Below are positions 1-9,206 of a stretch of DNA of 64,000 bases, in pieces (position 1 is the first letter of the stretch; every line of letters begins with the position of its first letter). Both the position numbers and the translations under genes were made by a program. Origin of the DNA: Acidobacteriota bacterium. GTDB taxonomy: Bacteria > Actinomycetota > Acidimicrobiia > Acidimicrobiales > RAAP-2. The stretch lies in assembly GCA_018970215.1 (NCBI GenBank), contig JAGWWX010000001.1:1-64000 (forward strand). The letters are read 5' to 3'. Under the pieces are notes generated by a model. The model worked only from the letters and a program-made list of their open reading frames with translations. It was not told where the DNA came from and did not search any database.

Positions 1-566
1 ACCCACTCCACCTGGGGCATGAAGCCCATGTCGGCCATGCGGTCTGCTTCATCGAGCACCAGCGAGTCCAGCTCCGTAACGTTCACTTCCCCACGGTCGC
101 CCAGGTCAATGAGTCGACCAGGTGTCGCAATGATGATGTCGACGCCTTGCTTGAGTTGCTTGATCTGCTTTTCGATATCGGCTCCGCCGTATACGGCGAC
201 GGTACGTAGTCCGACCGACGCCGCCAGCGGCTCAACCACCTCAAAGACCTGGACGGCGAGTTCGCGGGTCGGCAGCAGCACGAGACCCTTCGGGGTGGCC
301 ACGCCACCGCGGGGACCACGGTCCCCCTCGGCAATTCGCTGAATCATGGGGAGACCAAAGCCCAACGTCTTTCCCGAACCGGTCTTGGCTTTTCCGCAGA
401 CGTCGCGGCCCGCCAGCGCATCGTGAATCGTGAGCGCCTGAATAGGAAAGGCCGTCGTAATACCCTGGCTCGCCAGGGTGCTACAGAGATCGGCGTGGAC
501 GCCGAGTTCGGCAAAGGTTGTATCGGTGGCGTAGGAGTCGGCCACCGATGTGGGTGCATCGGACAT
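1..566 (-). CDS. DEAD/DEAH-box RNA helicase, N-terminal part (runs off window start)
   Basis: Minus-strand translation from ATG at 566 has FPIQALTIHDALAGRDVCGKAKTGSGKT, TPGRLIDL and LVLDEADRMADMGF motifs. Confidence 0.93.
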   Translation of the reverse strand, partial: MSDAPTSVADSYATDTTFAELGVHADLCSTLASQGITTAFPIQALTIHDALAGRDVCGKAKTGSGKTLGFGLPMIQRIAEGDRGPRGGVATPKGLVLLPTRELAVQVFEVVEPLAASVGLRTVAVYGGADIEKQIKQLKQGVDIIIATPGRLIDLGDRGEVNVTELDSLVLDEADRMADMGFMPQVEW

Positions 567-687
567 TTCAAACAACGTTTCTCGGTCGGACCCCGAACCG
601 CGTCGTCAGGGAGGAAATGTGGGCCCAAGCGAACTAGTGGTCTCGCTTCCTCTCTAGTCTACGAGCGAAACCAACACGGAGGTAGGT

Positions 688-1146
688 ATGGCGAAATTAG
701 AGGCCGGCACGAAGGCTCCCGCCTTTACGTTGCTCAATCAGGACGGAAAGAAGGTCTCGCTAAAGGACTTTGCGGGTCAGCGCGTCATCGTCTACTTCTA
801 CCCCGCTGATGACACCCCAGGGTGCACCAAAGAGGCCTGCCAGTTCAATGACAACTTAGCTGCCCTCAAGAAGGCTAAAACCACCGTCATTGGGATCTCG
901 CCGAACTCGGCCGAGAGCCACCAGAAGTTCCGGGAGAAGTACGGCTTGAAATTCGACCTACTCGTCGACGCCGACAAGATGGTCATGGAAAAGTACGGGG
1001 CCTTTGGCGAAAAGATGATGTACGGCAAGAAAGTGATGGGGGTCATCCGCTCCACGTTCATCATTGGCCCCACGGGCCGGATTGAAGCAGCGTGGTACGG
1101 CGTGAAGGCCGATGGGCACGCCGCCAAAGTGGTCGCCAGTCTCTAG
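688..1146 (+). CDS. bcp: Thioredoxin-dependent thiol peroxidase (Bcp-type peroxiredoxin)
   Basis: 152 aa; YFYPADDTPGCTKEACQFND is the Bcp active-site region. Confidence 0.93.
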   Translation: MAKLEAGTKAPAFTLLNQDGKKVSLKDFAGQRVIVYFYPADDTPGCTKEACQFNDNLAALKKAKTTVIGISPNSAESHQKFREKYGLKFDLLVDADKMVMEKYGAFGEKMMYGKKVMGVIRSTFIIGPTGRIEAAWYGVKADGHAAKVVASL

Positions 1147-1160
1147 CGGGTGCGCGAAAC

Positions 1161-1193
1161 AAAAGACCCCCCGGCATCGCCGGGGGGTCTTTT
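1161..1193 (+). terminator. Rho-independent terminator, probably bidirectional
   Basis: aaaagaccccccggcatcgccggggggtctttt between convergent bcp and OmpA/FnIII gene. Confidence 0.9.
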
Positions 1194-1204
1194 CGTACTA
1201 CGAA

Positions 1205-2122
1205 CTACTTCAGGGTCGTCACCGACTTCGCGGTGTCGTCCGAGGTCCCGATGGCATTGGTTGCCGTCACCGACACCGTGTATCCGGTGTTGGCGGTGAG
1301 GCCCGTCACGACCACCGGCGTACCGGGTGTGACCGAGCCACTGCGCACCACCGTGGTGCCCTTCGACACGGTGTAGGCGTACGCCGTGATCTCACTGCCA
1401 CCATCGTTCGCCGGAGCCGTCACCGCAATCGTGAGGCCCGTCTTCGTCACGGACGACACGGTCAGCGTCGGAGCGTCGGGCGCCTGGAGCGCGGGCGTTA
1501 CCGGATCAGAGACACCGGAGATCTGCGACGTGCCCTTGGCGTTGGTCGCGACCACAACGAAGACGTAGGCCGTGTCGTTCGCGACGGCCTGCGGGTCACC
1601 TTCGGTGCAGGTGGTCTTTGTGGCCGAGCAGTACACCGTCCAGTTACCGAGGTCGGCGAGGTCCGTCGACAGCGGCGCACCGTTGGCGAGGTAGTCCTCT
1701 GACGTCGTGTAGTACACGGTGTAGCTGGTGATGGTCAGACCGTTGTTCGCCGGAGCCGTCCAGGTCACCTTCACGTTGGCGTTCTGGGCCGTGACGTCCG
1801 GCGCGGCAGGACGGGCCGGAGCGGACTGCTGACCGGAGACTTCGACCGACACGCGGCGGTTCTTGGCGCAGGCGTCGGACGCCCCGTTGGTTGAACAGCC
1901 CGAACCGTAGAGGGTGCTAATTCCCTTACCCACGGCGGTCAAGTTCACGTTCGTCACGCCCAACTTCGACAACGCATTCTTCAGGTAGTTCGACGCGTTC
2001 GTCGCACGTGTCGTCGACAGGGTCTGGTTGGCCGCGGCCGATCCGTCGTCGTCGGTGTAGCCCACGAACTCGACGCATCGATAAACCTCGTAGACAGTGA
2101 CCTTGCCCCTCCGTTGGGACAA
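1205..2122 (-). pseudogene. OmpA-like C-terminal domain plus tandem fibronectin type III domains; appears 5'-truncated
   Basis: VEFVGYTDDDGSAAANQTLSTTRA...VGKG...AKNRRVSVEV is OmpA-like, followed by two FnIII repeats. No signal peptide or N-terminal part; only a TTG start shortly after an in-frame stop. Confidence 0.6.
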
Positions 2123-2177
2123 GACTCGAGGTCTAAACCTACCATCTAGAGGTAAGGACTAGACGGACAGTATGCGA

Positions 2178-2816
2178 TTAATTCTTTTTACTTTCGTCGA
2201 CAGCTCTCTGAATACGGTGTTCACTTCGCACGACCCTGATCCGGTGGCTAAATCCAAGGATGGCCAGAACGGCAATGACGGCGATTATCGGGTACTGCGC
2301 CACCTTGAATGCCCCGGCGACGTGCTCCCAGTTGGCCCCGAGGGCGTACCCGATGGCCGTTAATACTCCGACCCAGATCGTGGCACCCAGTGTGGTCAGA
2401 ACAGCAAAGTGCCCTCGCCTCATCTTGGCCAGACCGGCGGGGACGGAAATCACCGTCCGAACAACCGGAATCACCCGACCGAGAAATACGGAGAGGTCTC
2501 CCCACCTCGCGAACCACCGTTCGGCGGTGTCGAGATCTTTATGCGTCAGGAGGACCCACTTCCCGTATCGATCGACGATGGGTCGACCGGCGTAACGACC
2601 AACTTCGTACGCAATCACTGAACCAACGAGAGATCCGACCGCCCCAATCGCTATCACCACCACGATATTGAGTGGACTGTCACCCGCAATGGCCGTCGTG
2701 CACATGGCGCCGCCAAATGCGAACGTTACCTCGGAGGGAATCGGAACGCACATTGACTCCACAATTGCGAGGAGAAAGAGGGCGAGATATCCATGTTGCT
2801 GGATGAAGTTCTGCAT
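2178..2816 (-). CDS. DedA family membrane protein
   Basis: MQNFIQQHGYLALFLLAIVESMCVPIPSEVTFAFGGAM; start chosen inside the longer ORF. Confidence 0.88.
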   Translation of the reverse strand: MQNFIQQHGYLALFLLAIVESMCVPIPSEVTFAFGGAMCTTAIAGDSPLNIVVVIAIGAVGSLVGSVIAYEVGRYAGRPIVDRYGKWVLLTHKDLDTAERWFARWGDLSVFLGRVIPVVRTVISVPAGLAKMRRGHFAVLTTLGATIWVGVLTAIGYALGANWEHVAGAFKVAQYPIIAVIAVLAILGFSHRIRVVRSEHRIQRAVDESKKN

Positions 2817-2876
2817 ACCTCTCAGTTTCGCAGGCGAACCAAACGAAAGTGGGGCAAACTGTTGGAGGAGGGGAAT

Positions 2877-3932
2877 ATGTCCACAATCCCAACGTGGGAG
2901 ACGATCAGTGCCGATTGGGTCGCGGGTCATATCGGCGCCCCTTTGGGTCTCAGTCTTCGTATGTCGCCTGTGGGAACCGGACAAGTTGCTGAGTGTCGAC
3001 GCCTCGAGCTGCTCGACGGAGACCTCGTCATCGCTTCGGTCGTCGCGAAAATGGCGTCGAGTGACCCTACGAGCGCTGCCACCGCCGCGGCGCAGCGGCT
3101 GTATCTCCGAGAAACGTCCTTCTACCGAGAACTCGCCCCGGATATCGGCACACCCACGCCCACGTGCTACTTCAGCGATTATGACGACTCCGATCAGTTC
3201 ATTCTTCTATTGGAAGATCTCTCGCCCGCGACTCCCATCGACCAATTCCAGGGACTCACTCGAGAACACGTTGAACGAGGTCTCCGCGCACTCGCTGCAC
3301 TGCACGTTCCTACAATGCAACGACCAGAACTCTTCGCCGCGGGGTGGCTCGGTGGTACCAAAGCGGCACTCGCTCCCCTGTACCAGGCAATCCTGCCCGG
3401 TCTCTTTAGCAACTTTCAGGAACGTTTCGCTCACGCAGATCCCGACGTCCTGACACTCGTGGCCGAGTTCACACAACGCCTGGGTACCTACAGCACCCAA
3501 CGTTCAGATTTCGAGTGCGTCGTTCACGGTGACTTTCGAACCGACAACCTCATCTTTGAAGGACGAGGTGGCGAAGTTCCTCTCGCGGTCGTTGATTGGC
3601 AGACCGTGTCGGTAAGTTCCCCATTTCTCGACGTGGCCTATTTTCTCGTTACCAGCGTCGAACCCGACGAACTCATCGCTCAGTCGCACGAACTACTCGC
3701 CCTCTACTGCGATGCTCGGGCGCGGCTCAATAGTCCCGTTCCCTTCGACATCGCGACTCGCGAGCTCGCTCGCTACGCCCTGCAACCCGTGGCCATGCTG
3801 GTCCCCGCTGCCGTCATCGTGGAGCGAACCGAACGCGGGGACCGGATGTTTCTCGAGATGTTGCGGCGCGCAACGACCGTATGCCGGGAGTGGAACTCAT
3901 TGGAAGAACTGGATCGCCATGCTGCTGCCTGA
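2877..3932 (+). CDS. Aminoglycoside phosphotransferase/ecdysteroid kinase-like family protein
   Basis: VVHGDFRTDNLIF and AVVDWQTVSVSSPFLDVAYFL are the APH catalytic and metal-binding motifs. Confidence 0.82.
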   Translation: MSTIPTWETISADWVAGHIGAPLGLSLRMSPVGTGQVAECRRLELLDGDLVIASVVAKMASSDPTSAATAAAQRLYLRETSFYRELAPDIGTPTPTCYFSDYDDSDQFILLLEDLSPATPIDQFQGLTREHVERGLRALAALHVPTMQRPELFAAGWLGGTKAALAPLYQAILPGLFSNFQERFAHADPDVLTLVAEFTQRLGTYSTQRSDFECVVHGDFRTDNLIFEGRGGEVPLAVVDWQTVSVSSPFLDVAYFLVTSVEPDELIAQSHELLALYCDARARLNSPVPFDIATRELARYALQPVAMLVPAAVIVERTERGDRMFLEMLRRATTVCREWNSLEELDRHAAA

Positions 3933-4974
3933 AGACGATTTCCCTCTCCACCAAGCTCCCGTTCCCCTCGCTCATTCGATGGGCGGCCATCCCAACGCGT
4001 ACGACCGCTTTTGGTTCAACGGACTTGCCGATGGCGCATTCTTCGCCGTGGCGCTCGGCCTCTACCCCCAACGGGGCGTGATCGACGGCGCGTTTGCCGT
4101 GGTCGAAGACGGTATCCAGCGTTCTGTCTTTACGAGTGATGCCCTCGTGGACCGACGAACTCACGTCGGACCACTATCCATTGAGATTGTGGAACCGCTC
4201 CGCGTCAACCGCATCACGCTTCGTGACAACGACTTTGGGCTGCGGGCCGATCTCACGTACCGCGCTCTCACCGCAACTATCGAAGAGCCCCGACAGACCA
4301 TGTACGACGGGTCGCGCATATTTATGGATGTGACGCGCGCCACGCAGATGGGGCACTGGGAGGGGTGGATTGAAACTCCCGCGGGACGCCGTGACATCAA
4401 TGGAGTGGTCGGAACAAAGGATCGCTCGTGGGGTGTTCGGCCGGTCGGTGAGCCCCTGCCCGGCGCTCCTTCGACTCGCGCACCCCAGTTGGCGTTTCAG
4501 TGGGGTCCCCTCTTTCTCGGCGAGAGTGCCGTGCACGTGATGTCCTTTGATGACGCCGCCGGTCGCCACCTTCATCACTCCGCCGGGATCTTGCCGCTGG
4601 AAGGACCGGCCCAGCACGTGTCAGGCGAGTTGACCTGCGAGTGGCAGCCCGGAACTCGATGGATGTCGTCGGGACAACTGATCATTGACCATCGCGAATT
4701 CCGCGTGACGCCGGTCGGAAGATTTCACATGCGCGGGGCGGGGTACTCCCACCCGACGTACGCCCACGGTCGATGGCACGGCGGACTCGTCATCGCGGGT
4801 GAGACACTCACAACCGACGAGCTCGATCCACTGGAGTATCACAACATCCACGTTCAACACATCGTGAGCGTTGACGGTCCACTACCGGGTGTCGGCGTCG
4901 TGGAGCAGCTCATCATTGGACCCTACGCTCCGGCGGGAGTCACCGGACTGTTAGACGGCGTTCCGTCGCCGTAG
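3919..4974 (+). CDS. Conserved hypothetical protein, possibly AttH/CrtC-like beta-barrel
   Basis: ATG at 3919 overlaps the APH stop; about 351 aa, repeated beta-rich segments, FMDVTRATQMGHWEGWIETPAGRRDINGVVGTKDRSWG. Confidence 0.6.
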   Translation: MLLPEDDFPLHQAPVPLAHSMGGHPNAYDRFWFNGLADGAFFAVALGLYPQRGVIDGAFAVVEDGIQRSVFTSDALVDRRTHVGPLSIEIVEPLRVNRITLRDNDFGLRADLTYRALTATIEEPRQTMYDGSRIFMDVTRATQMGHWEGWIETPAGRRDINGVVGTKDRSWGVRPVGEPLPGAPSTRAPQLAFQWGPLFLGESAVHVMSFDDAAGRHLHHSAGILPLEGPAQHVSGELTCEWQPGTRWMSSGQLIIDHREFRVTPVGRFHMRGAGYSHPTYAHGRWHGGLVIAGETLTTDELDPLEYHNIHVQHIVSVDGPLPGVGVVEQLIIGPYAPAGVTGLLDGVPSP

Positions 4975-5024
4975 CCATCGCGTCATTTTGTCGACGCGTC
5001 ATAGCCCGGGAGTACGTTGGTTCC

Positions 5025-6050
5025 ATGAAACTCGAAACAGGAAATCTCTACTTCATCGCTGAACGCGATGTGTTAACCAATACGATGTCTTCCTATTACA
5101 AAATCGGACTCGTGAAGGAGTCGCGCCAAGGCGACGAAAATACGCGACTCAAAGAGCACCAAACCGGAAATCCTCGCAAGCTGTCAGTCGTTGACTTCCT
5201 GACGTCACCCGCGGTGAACGAACTCGAGACCCGCATGCACCAACAGTTCGCAACACGCCGAGTTTTTGGTGAATGGTTTGACCTCTCCCCCGCCGAATTG
5301 AAAAAGGCAATCGCTGCGGCAACGCAATTCGTTGCGCGACAGAACGATCTCGTCCCTGTGGCGAAGAAGGCTGCCCAGAACAAGGAAAAGGGATCTAACG
5401 GCAAATTGGCCAAACCCACTGCCGACGACCGTGACAACTTTGCCGCCGCACTCCAGGCTCAGGCCGGTACAAAACTCATCGAAAGCATCACCAAGGCGAC
5501 GAAAGAATGTTTCGATGAGGTGAAGGGCCTCGATGTTTCACCCTTTATCAATTACGGTGAATCCAACAAGTCTCAGTTTGACGAAGAGAAGTTCAAGGCA
5601 GAGCAACCAGCGCTCTACAAAAAATTTCTCAAGGACCAAGCAGTCTCCGCTCGATTCACATGGGTCAGTGACAAGTCCGTGGACCGCACAATTCCCAAGA
5701 AGGTTGTGGAAGCCGTTCAGGCTCAACAGATGCTCATCGACGCAATCTCAAAAAAGAAGCCATCGATGGCGGCACTAATCGAGCTCCACATGGGGATTCT
5801 CGACTTACTGCAGTTCAAAGGACAGTTCTATTGGGACTCCGAGGACGCCAAAGCCCGGGCCCAAGCTCGATGCGGCTCCTTTGACGGCATTGATGGCGTG
5901 TGTAAGTGGGTTCGTTCGGGAGCAACGGAGCGCAAATTCGATCGCGGCGCCTTCAAGAAGAGCCACTCCGAGACTTTCGACCGATACGTCACGTATCGAA
6001 CCGTGGGCAGCCTTGGTCTGGTTGAGATGCGCAAATACCCCACGCGCTAA
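5025..6050 (+). CDS. GIY-YIG nuclease family protein (T5orf172/MUG113-like) with long C-terminal helical extension
   Basis: LYFIAE...SYYKIGLVKES..TRLKEHQTGNPRKL...ELETRMHQQFATRRVFGEWFDLS. Confidence 0.78.
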   Translation: MKLETGNLYFIAERDVLTNTMSSYYKIGLVKESRQGDENTRLKEHQTGNPRKLSVVDFLTSPAVNELETRMHQQFATRRVFGEWFDLSPAELKKAIAAATQFVARQNDLVPVAKKAAQNKEKGSNGKLAKPTADDRDNFAAALQAQAGTKLIESITKATKECFDEVKGLDVSPFINYGESNKSQFDEEKFKAEQPALYKKFLKDQAVSARFTWVSDKSVDRTIPKKVVEAVQAQQMLIDAISKKKPSMAALIELHMGILDLLQFKGQFYWDSEDAKARAQARCGSFDGIDGVCKWVRSGATERKFDRGAFKKSHSETFDRYVTYRTVGSLGLVEMRKYPTR

Positions 6051-6054
6051 ACAC

Positions 6055-6840
6055 TCACCGCTGGTGCGTGCTACACCAGTAGGTCGTCCGGCCCCCGATG
6101 GTGGCGCTACGCATTGGTGAACCATCGCGCGGGCACACGCCGCCGGGGGTTCGCCCGCGCATGTGGTCGCCCGTGTGAGATCCTCCCCGTCGACGCAAGG
6201 TCGTCATCGTTGATTTCCACGCACGATAGAGGTCATCACGCTCTGAGGGACTCAAGGTTCCGGCGGCGCGCGTTGGGTTGATACCGGCACGAAACAACAT
6301 TTCGTCGCCGAGCAGATTGCCGATACCAGCAACGCGCGACTGATCGAGGAGAAAAGCCTTCACGGCGGGGCCCGGCGACGTCACACTTGACATCACCCGG
6401 TTGAAATCGCGGCGCGAGATAGCGAGTGCGTCGGGACCTAGTTCACTGAGATCGGGTTCAACTTCAACGCGCCCGAGACGACGGGGATCATGCAACACAA
6501 GATGCCGACCATCCGCGAGTTCTACTCCGGCCCGAATCCACTCTCGCCGAAAGGTGTGTGGTCCGTAGAAGAGTCCCTCGATTCCCCGCGAAGAATCGAG
6601 GAGTAGCACGCCGGTCATTCCAAATCGCATACCTAATACCGGTCCATCGGTCGCGAGGAGCAAGAGTTTGCCCCGACGATCAGTGCCGGTAATCGTTACG
6701 CCCTTGACGGCACGCGCCCACAGGCCGGGTGAGCTCAGCTTCTTGGCCGCATAACTATCGGACCAGCCTCGAACTATTCGTGCGCCGACCGTCAACTCCG
6801 CAAGTGTGCGGTACGACTCCACTTCCAATATTTCGGGCAC
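6055..6840 (-). CDS. Fpg/Nei family DNA glycosylase
   Basis: GTG start gives (V)PEILEVE with N-terminal Pro; C-terminal zinc finger CPRDGSPMRSATIGGRTTYWCSTHQR. Confidence 0.9.
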   Translation of the reverse strand: MPEILEVESYRTLAELTVGARIVRGWSDSYAAKKLSSPGLWARAVKGVTITGTDRRGKLLLLATDGPVLGMRFGMTGVLLLDSSRGIEGLFYGPHTFRREWIRAGVELADGRHLVLHDPRRLGRVEVEPDLSELGPDALAISRRDFNRVMSSVTSPGPAVKAFLLDQSRVAGIGNLLGDEMLFRAGINPTRAAGTLSPSERDDLYRAWKSTMTTLRRRGGSHTGDHMRGRTPGGVCPRDGSPMRSATIGGRTTYWCSTHQR

Positions 6841-6961
6841 GTCAGCAGGGTACCGGTCGGCGCGGACGTACTCGCAAATCGCTACCAAAGATCGGACTAC
6901 GACTACTGCGAGAGGAACCACTCTCCCCACACAACGTCGGTGTTCAGCGTAGGGTGGGGCG

Positions 6962-8080
6962 GTGAGCAGTGAAAAGCCCAACTGGGCCGAACTCTTTAGT
7001 GAGGTTGTCACGTCGGGACTCTGTACTGGGTGCGCCGGATGCGTGATTGCGTGTCCGCACGACGTTCTCTCGTATACGGATCTCAATGGAGCGTACAAAC
7101 CATTTCACCTCGACATCGATGGCGACGAGTCCAGTTGCACGCACGAGACGTGCACCATGTGTACGAGAGCGTGCCCGCGATTTCGCGCGTGGGAACCAGA
7201 AGTCGATAGCCATCGATTTGGCCGAACGCGGACGGACGACGAGCTCTACGGCGTAGGAGACGTCCTTCTTGTTCGGGCCCGAGAGTCTGCGACCCACGAC
7301 GCGGGACAAGACGGTGGACTGGTATCGGCGCTCTTGATCTACGCCCTAGAAAATGACGTCATCGATGCCGCGTTGGTGAGCGGTCTCGAGGGCGATGGCT
7401 CCACGTGGAAGGCCGAACCCCGCGTGGTAAGGACTCGCGAAGAAGTACTGGCGACCGCCGGTTCGCGGTACACGTACTCCCCCAATCTCATGGCGTACCA
7501 ACAGGCAGTGGACGCCGGCTACGAGCGGCTCGCCGTGGTGGGCATGGGGTGCATGGCCTCGACGCCCGGAGTGATGCAGGCTCGCAAAGCCGGCAAGGTT
7601 GCTCGGCGCCTCGGTCTCACGATCGGTTTGCTGTGTTCCAAAACGTTCAATGACGCAATTTTCGACGAGCTCTTCGAAGCCAAATACGGGATTGCGAAGG
7701 CGAACATCCAAAAAATGAACATTAAGGGTGTCTTTCAAATCTGGACCAAAGATGGCGCCTACCACGAAGTCCCGTTGAAAGAGGCCCACGCGTGGACTCG
7801 AGAAGGCTGTGAGCACTGCCCGGACTTTTCGGCCGAACACGCCGATATCTCCTGTGGCGGCATCGGCACCTTCGCCGACTGGACTCTCACCATCACCCGA
7901 ACCGACCAAGGTCGGTCCCTCATCGCAGCACTGATTGACGCCAACCTGGTTGACGTCAAGCCGATTGATGAGGATCCCGACGCCCTGGCGCTCCTCAAGA
8001 AGTTGGCACGGCTGAGTCGGCGGCGCTGGCCCGAGTCGGCCGATCCGTCACCGCGACGTATTCCGGTAACGGCGGGCTAG
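6962..8080 (+). CDS. Coenzyme F420 hydrogenase/dehydrogenase beta-subunit (FrhB) family protein
   Basis: CTGCAGCVIACP ferredoxin motif, CTMCTRACPRF, QDGGLVSALLIYAL, HCPDFSAEHADISCGGIG. Confidence 0.85.
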   Translation: MSSEKPNWAELFSEVVTSGLCTGCAGCVIACPHDVLSYTDLNGAYKPFHLDIDGDESSCTHETCTMCTRACPRFRAWEPEVDSHRFGRTRTDDELYGVGDVLLVRARESATHDAGQDGGLVSALLIYALENDVIDAALVSGLEGDGSTWKAEPRVVRTREEVLATAGSRYTYSPNLMAYQQAVDAGYERLAVVGMGCMASTPGVMQARKAGKVARRLGLTIGLLCSKTFNDAIFDELFEAKYGIAKANIQKMNIKGVFQIWTKDGAYHEVPLKEAHAWTREGCEHCPDFSAEHADISCGGIGTFADWTLTITRTDQGRSLIAALIDANLVDVKPIDEDPDALALLKKLARLSRRRWPESADPSPRRIPVTAG

Positions 8081-8097
8081 CCCCCTCGTAGATTGTC

Positions 8098-8730
8098 GTG
8101 GTGGCATCACCTCGCCCCACCACCATCCTCCTCGTGCGTCACGGCGTGACGTCGACGACCGGCAAGATCTTGCCTGGTCGTGCTCCGGGACTTCACCTCT
8201 CCGACGCCGGGGTGGGGCAAGCCGAAGCGGTCGCTGCTCGGATCGCACCCCTTCGACCTCGTGCGCTCTACGCCTCACCACTCGAACGCACGCGCGAGAC
8301 CGCGCGACCGATCGCCGCGGCAATCGGGAAACGAACGGTGGTGCATCGGGGACTCGTCGAATGTGACTTCGGTGCGTGGACGGGGAAAACTCTCACTTCG
8401 CTCTCCAAAAAGCCCGAATGGCGTCAGGTACAAGACTCACCGAGCACCTTTCGCTTCCCCGATGGCGAGAGCTTCATCGAGATGCAACAACGAATGTGGG
8501 ACACCCTGCACACCCTCGCCGAACGCCATCGCGGAGGAACCATCGTCGCCGTGAGTCACGCCGATCCCATCAAGGCGGCCGTGGCCATGGCGCAAGGAAT
8601 TCCCCTGGACCTCTTTCAGCGCACGGTGATTTCGCCGTGCTCCGTGTCGGCCATCGTGTTAGGCCGAGGACGACCCATGGTTCTCTGTGTCAACTCCCTC
8701 TCGCAGCTCACGGAACTTCGACCCTCGTGA
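8098..8730 (+). CDS. Histidine phosphatase family protein (MSMEG_4193-like)
   Basis: ILLVRHGVTSTTGKILPGRAPGLHLSDAG, SPLERTRETARP, VSHADPIKAAVA. Confidence 0.9.
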   Translation: MVASPRPTTILLVRHGVTSTTGKILPGRAPGLHLSDAGVGQAEAVAARIAPLRPRALYASPLERTRETARPIAAAIGKRTVVHRGLVECDFGAWTGKTLTSLSKKPEWRQVQDSPSTFRFPDGESFIEMQQRMWDTLHTLAERHRGGTIVAVSHADPIKAAVAMAQGIPLDLFQRTVISPCSVSAIVLGRGRPMVLCVNSLSQLTELRPS

Positions 8731-9206
8731 ACTACGAGTTCTCCTCCCCCACGCGCGTCATGGTCGGCACGCGCGGTGATGTTGGCAATCGACTCTTTCT
8801 GGTTCAGGTTCGCGAAGGTCGGCGGCTCGTCATCGTGAAGTTCGAAAAGTTACAGCTCGCCGCCATGGCCGAATGGATTGGCACGGCCATCAAACAGTTC
8901 ACGCGACCCGGACACCTACCCGACGACTTTTCGCTGGAACCAGAGTACGAAGTTGACGTCGTAGCGGGCGAAATTGGCATGGGAATTGATGACGACCGCG
9001 AACGCATCGACATTGACATCACGTCGGTCGATGACGAAGACAGTGTCACACTGTCTCTCAGCAAAGAGCAGGCGGGCGGATTTGCGATTGCCATAACCCG
9101 CCTCGTCGAAGCGGGCCGACCTCCCTGTCCCCTCTGCAGTCTTCCCCTGGACCCACGTGGTCACGACTGTCCACGAACCAATGGGTATCGCGCACCAATC
9201 CGATGA
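8727..9206 (+). CDS. DUF3090 family protein
   Basis: GTG overlapping previous stop; C-terminal CPLCSLPLDPRGHDCPRTNGYR; context with SCO1664 family. Confidence 0.87.
   Translation: MNYEFSSPTRVMVGTRGDVGNRLFLVQVREGRRLVIVKFEKLQLAAMAEWIGTAIKQFTRPGHLPDDFSLEPEYEVDVVAGEIGMGIDDDRERIDIDITSVDDEDSVTLSLSKEQAGGFAIAITRLVEAGRPPCPLCSLPLDPRGHDCPRTNGYRAPIR

Noticed and set aside
1112-1702. 196-aa plus-strand ORF opposite OmpA/FnIII gene
   Set aside because: Arg/His-rich shadow ORF overlapping a terminator
3712-3918. N-terminal extension of the 420-aa ORF at 3712..4974
   Set aside because: It lies entirely inside the APH-like gene in another frame; the ATG at 3919 gives a sensible 14-nt overlap instead
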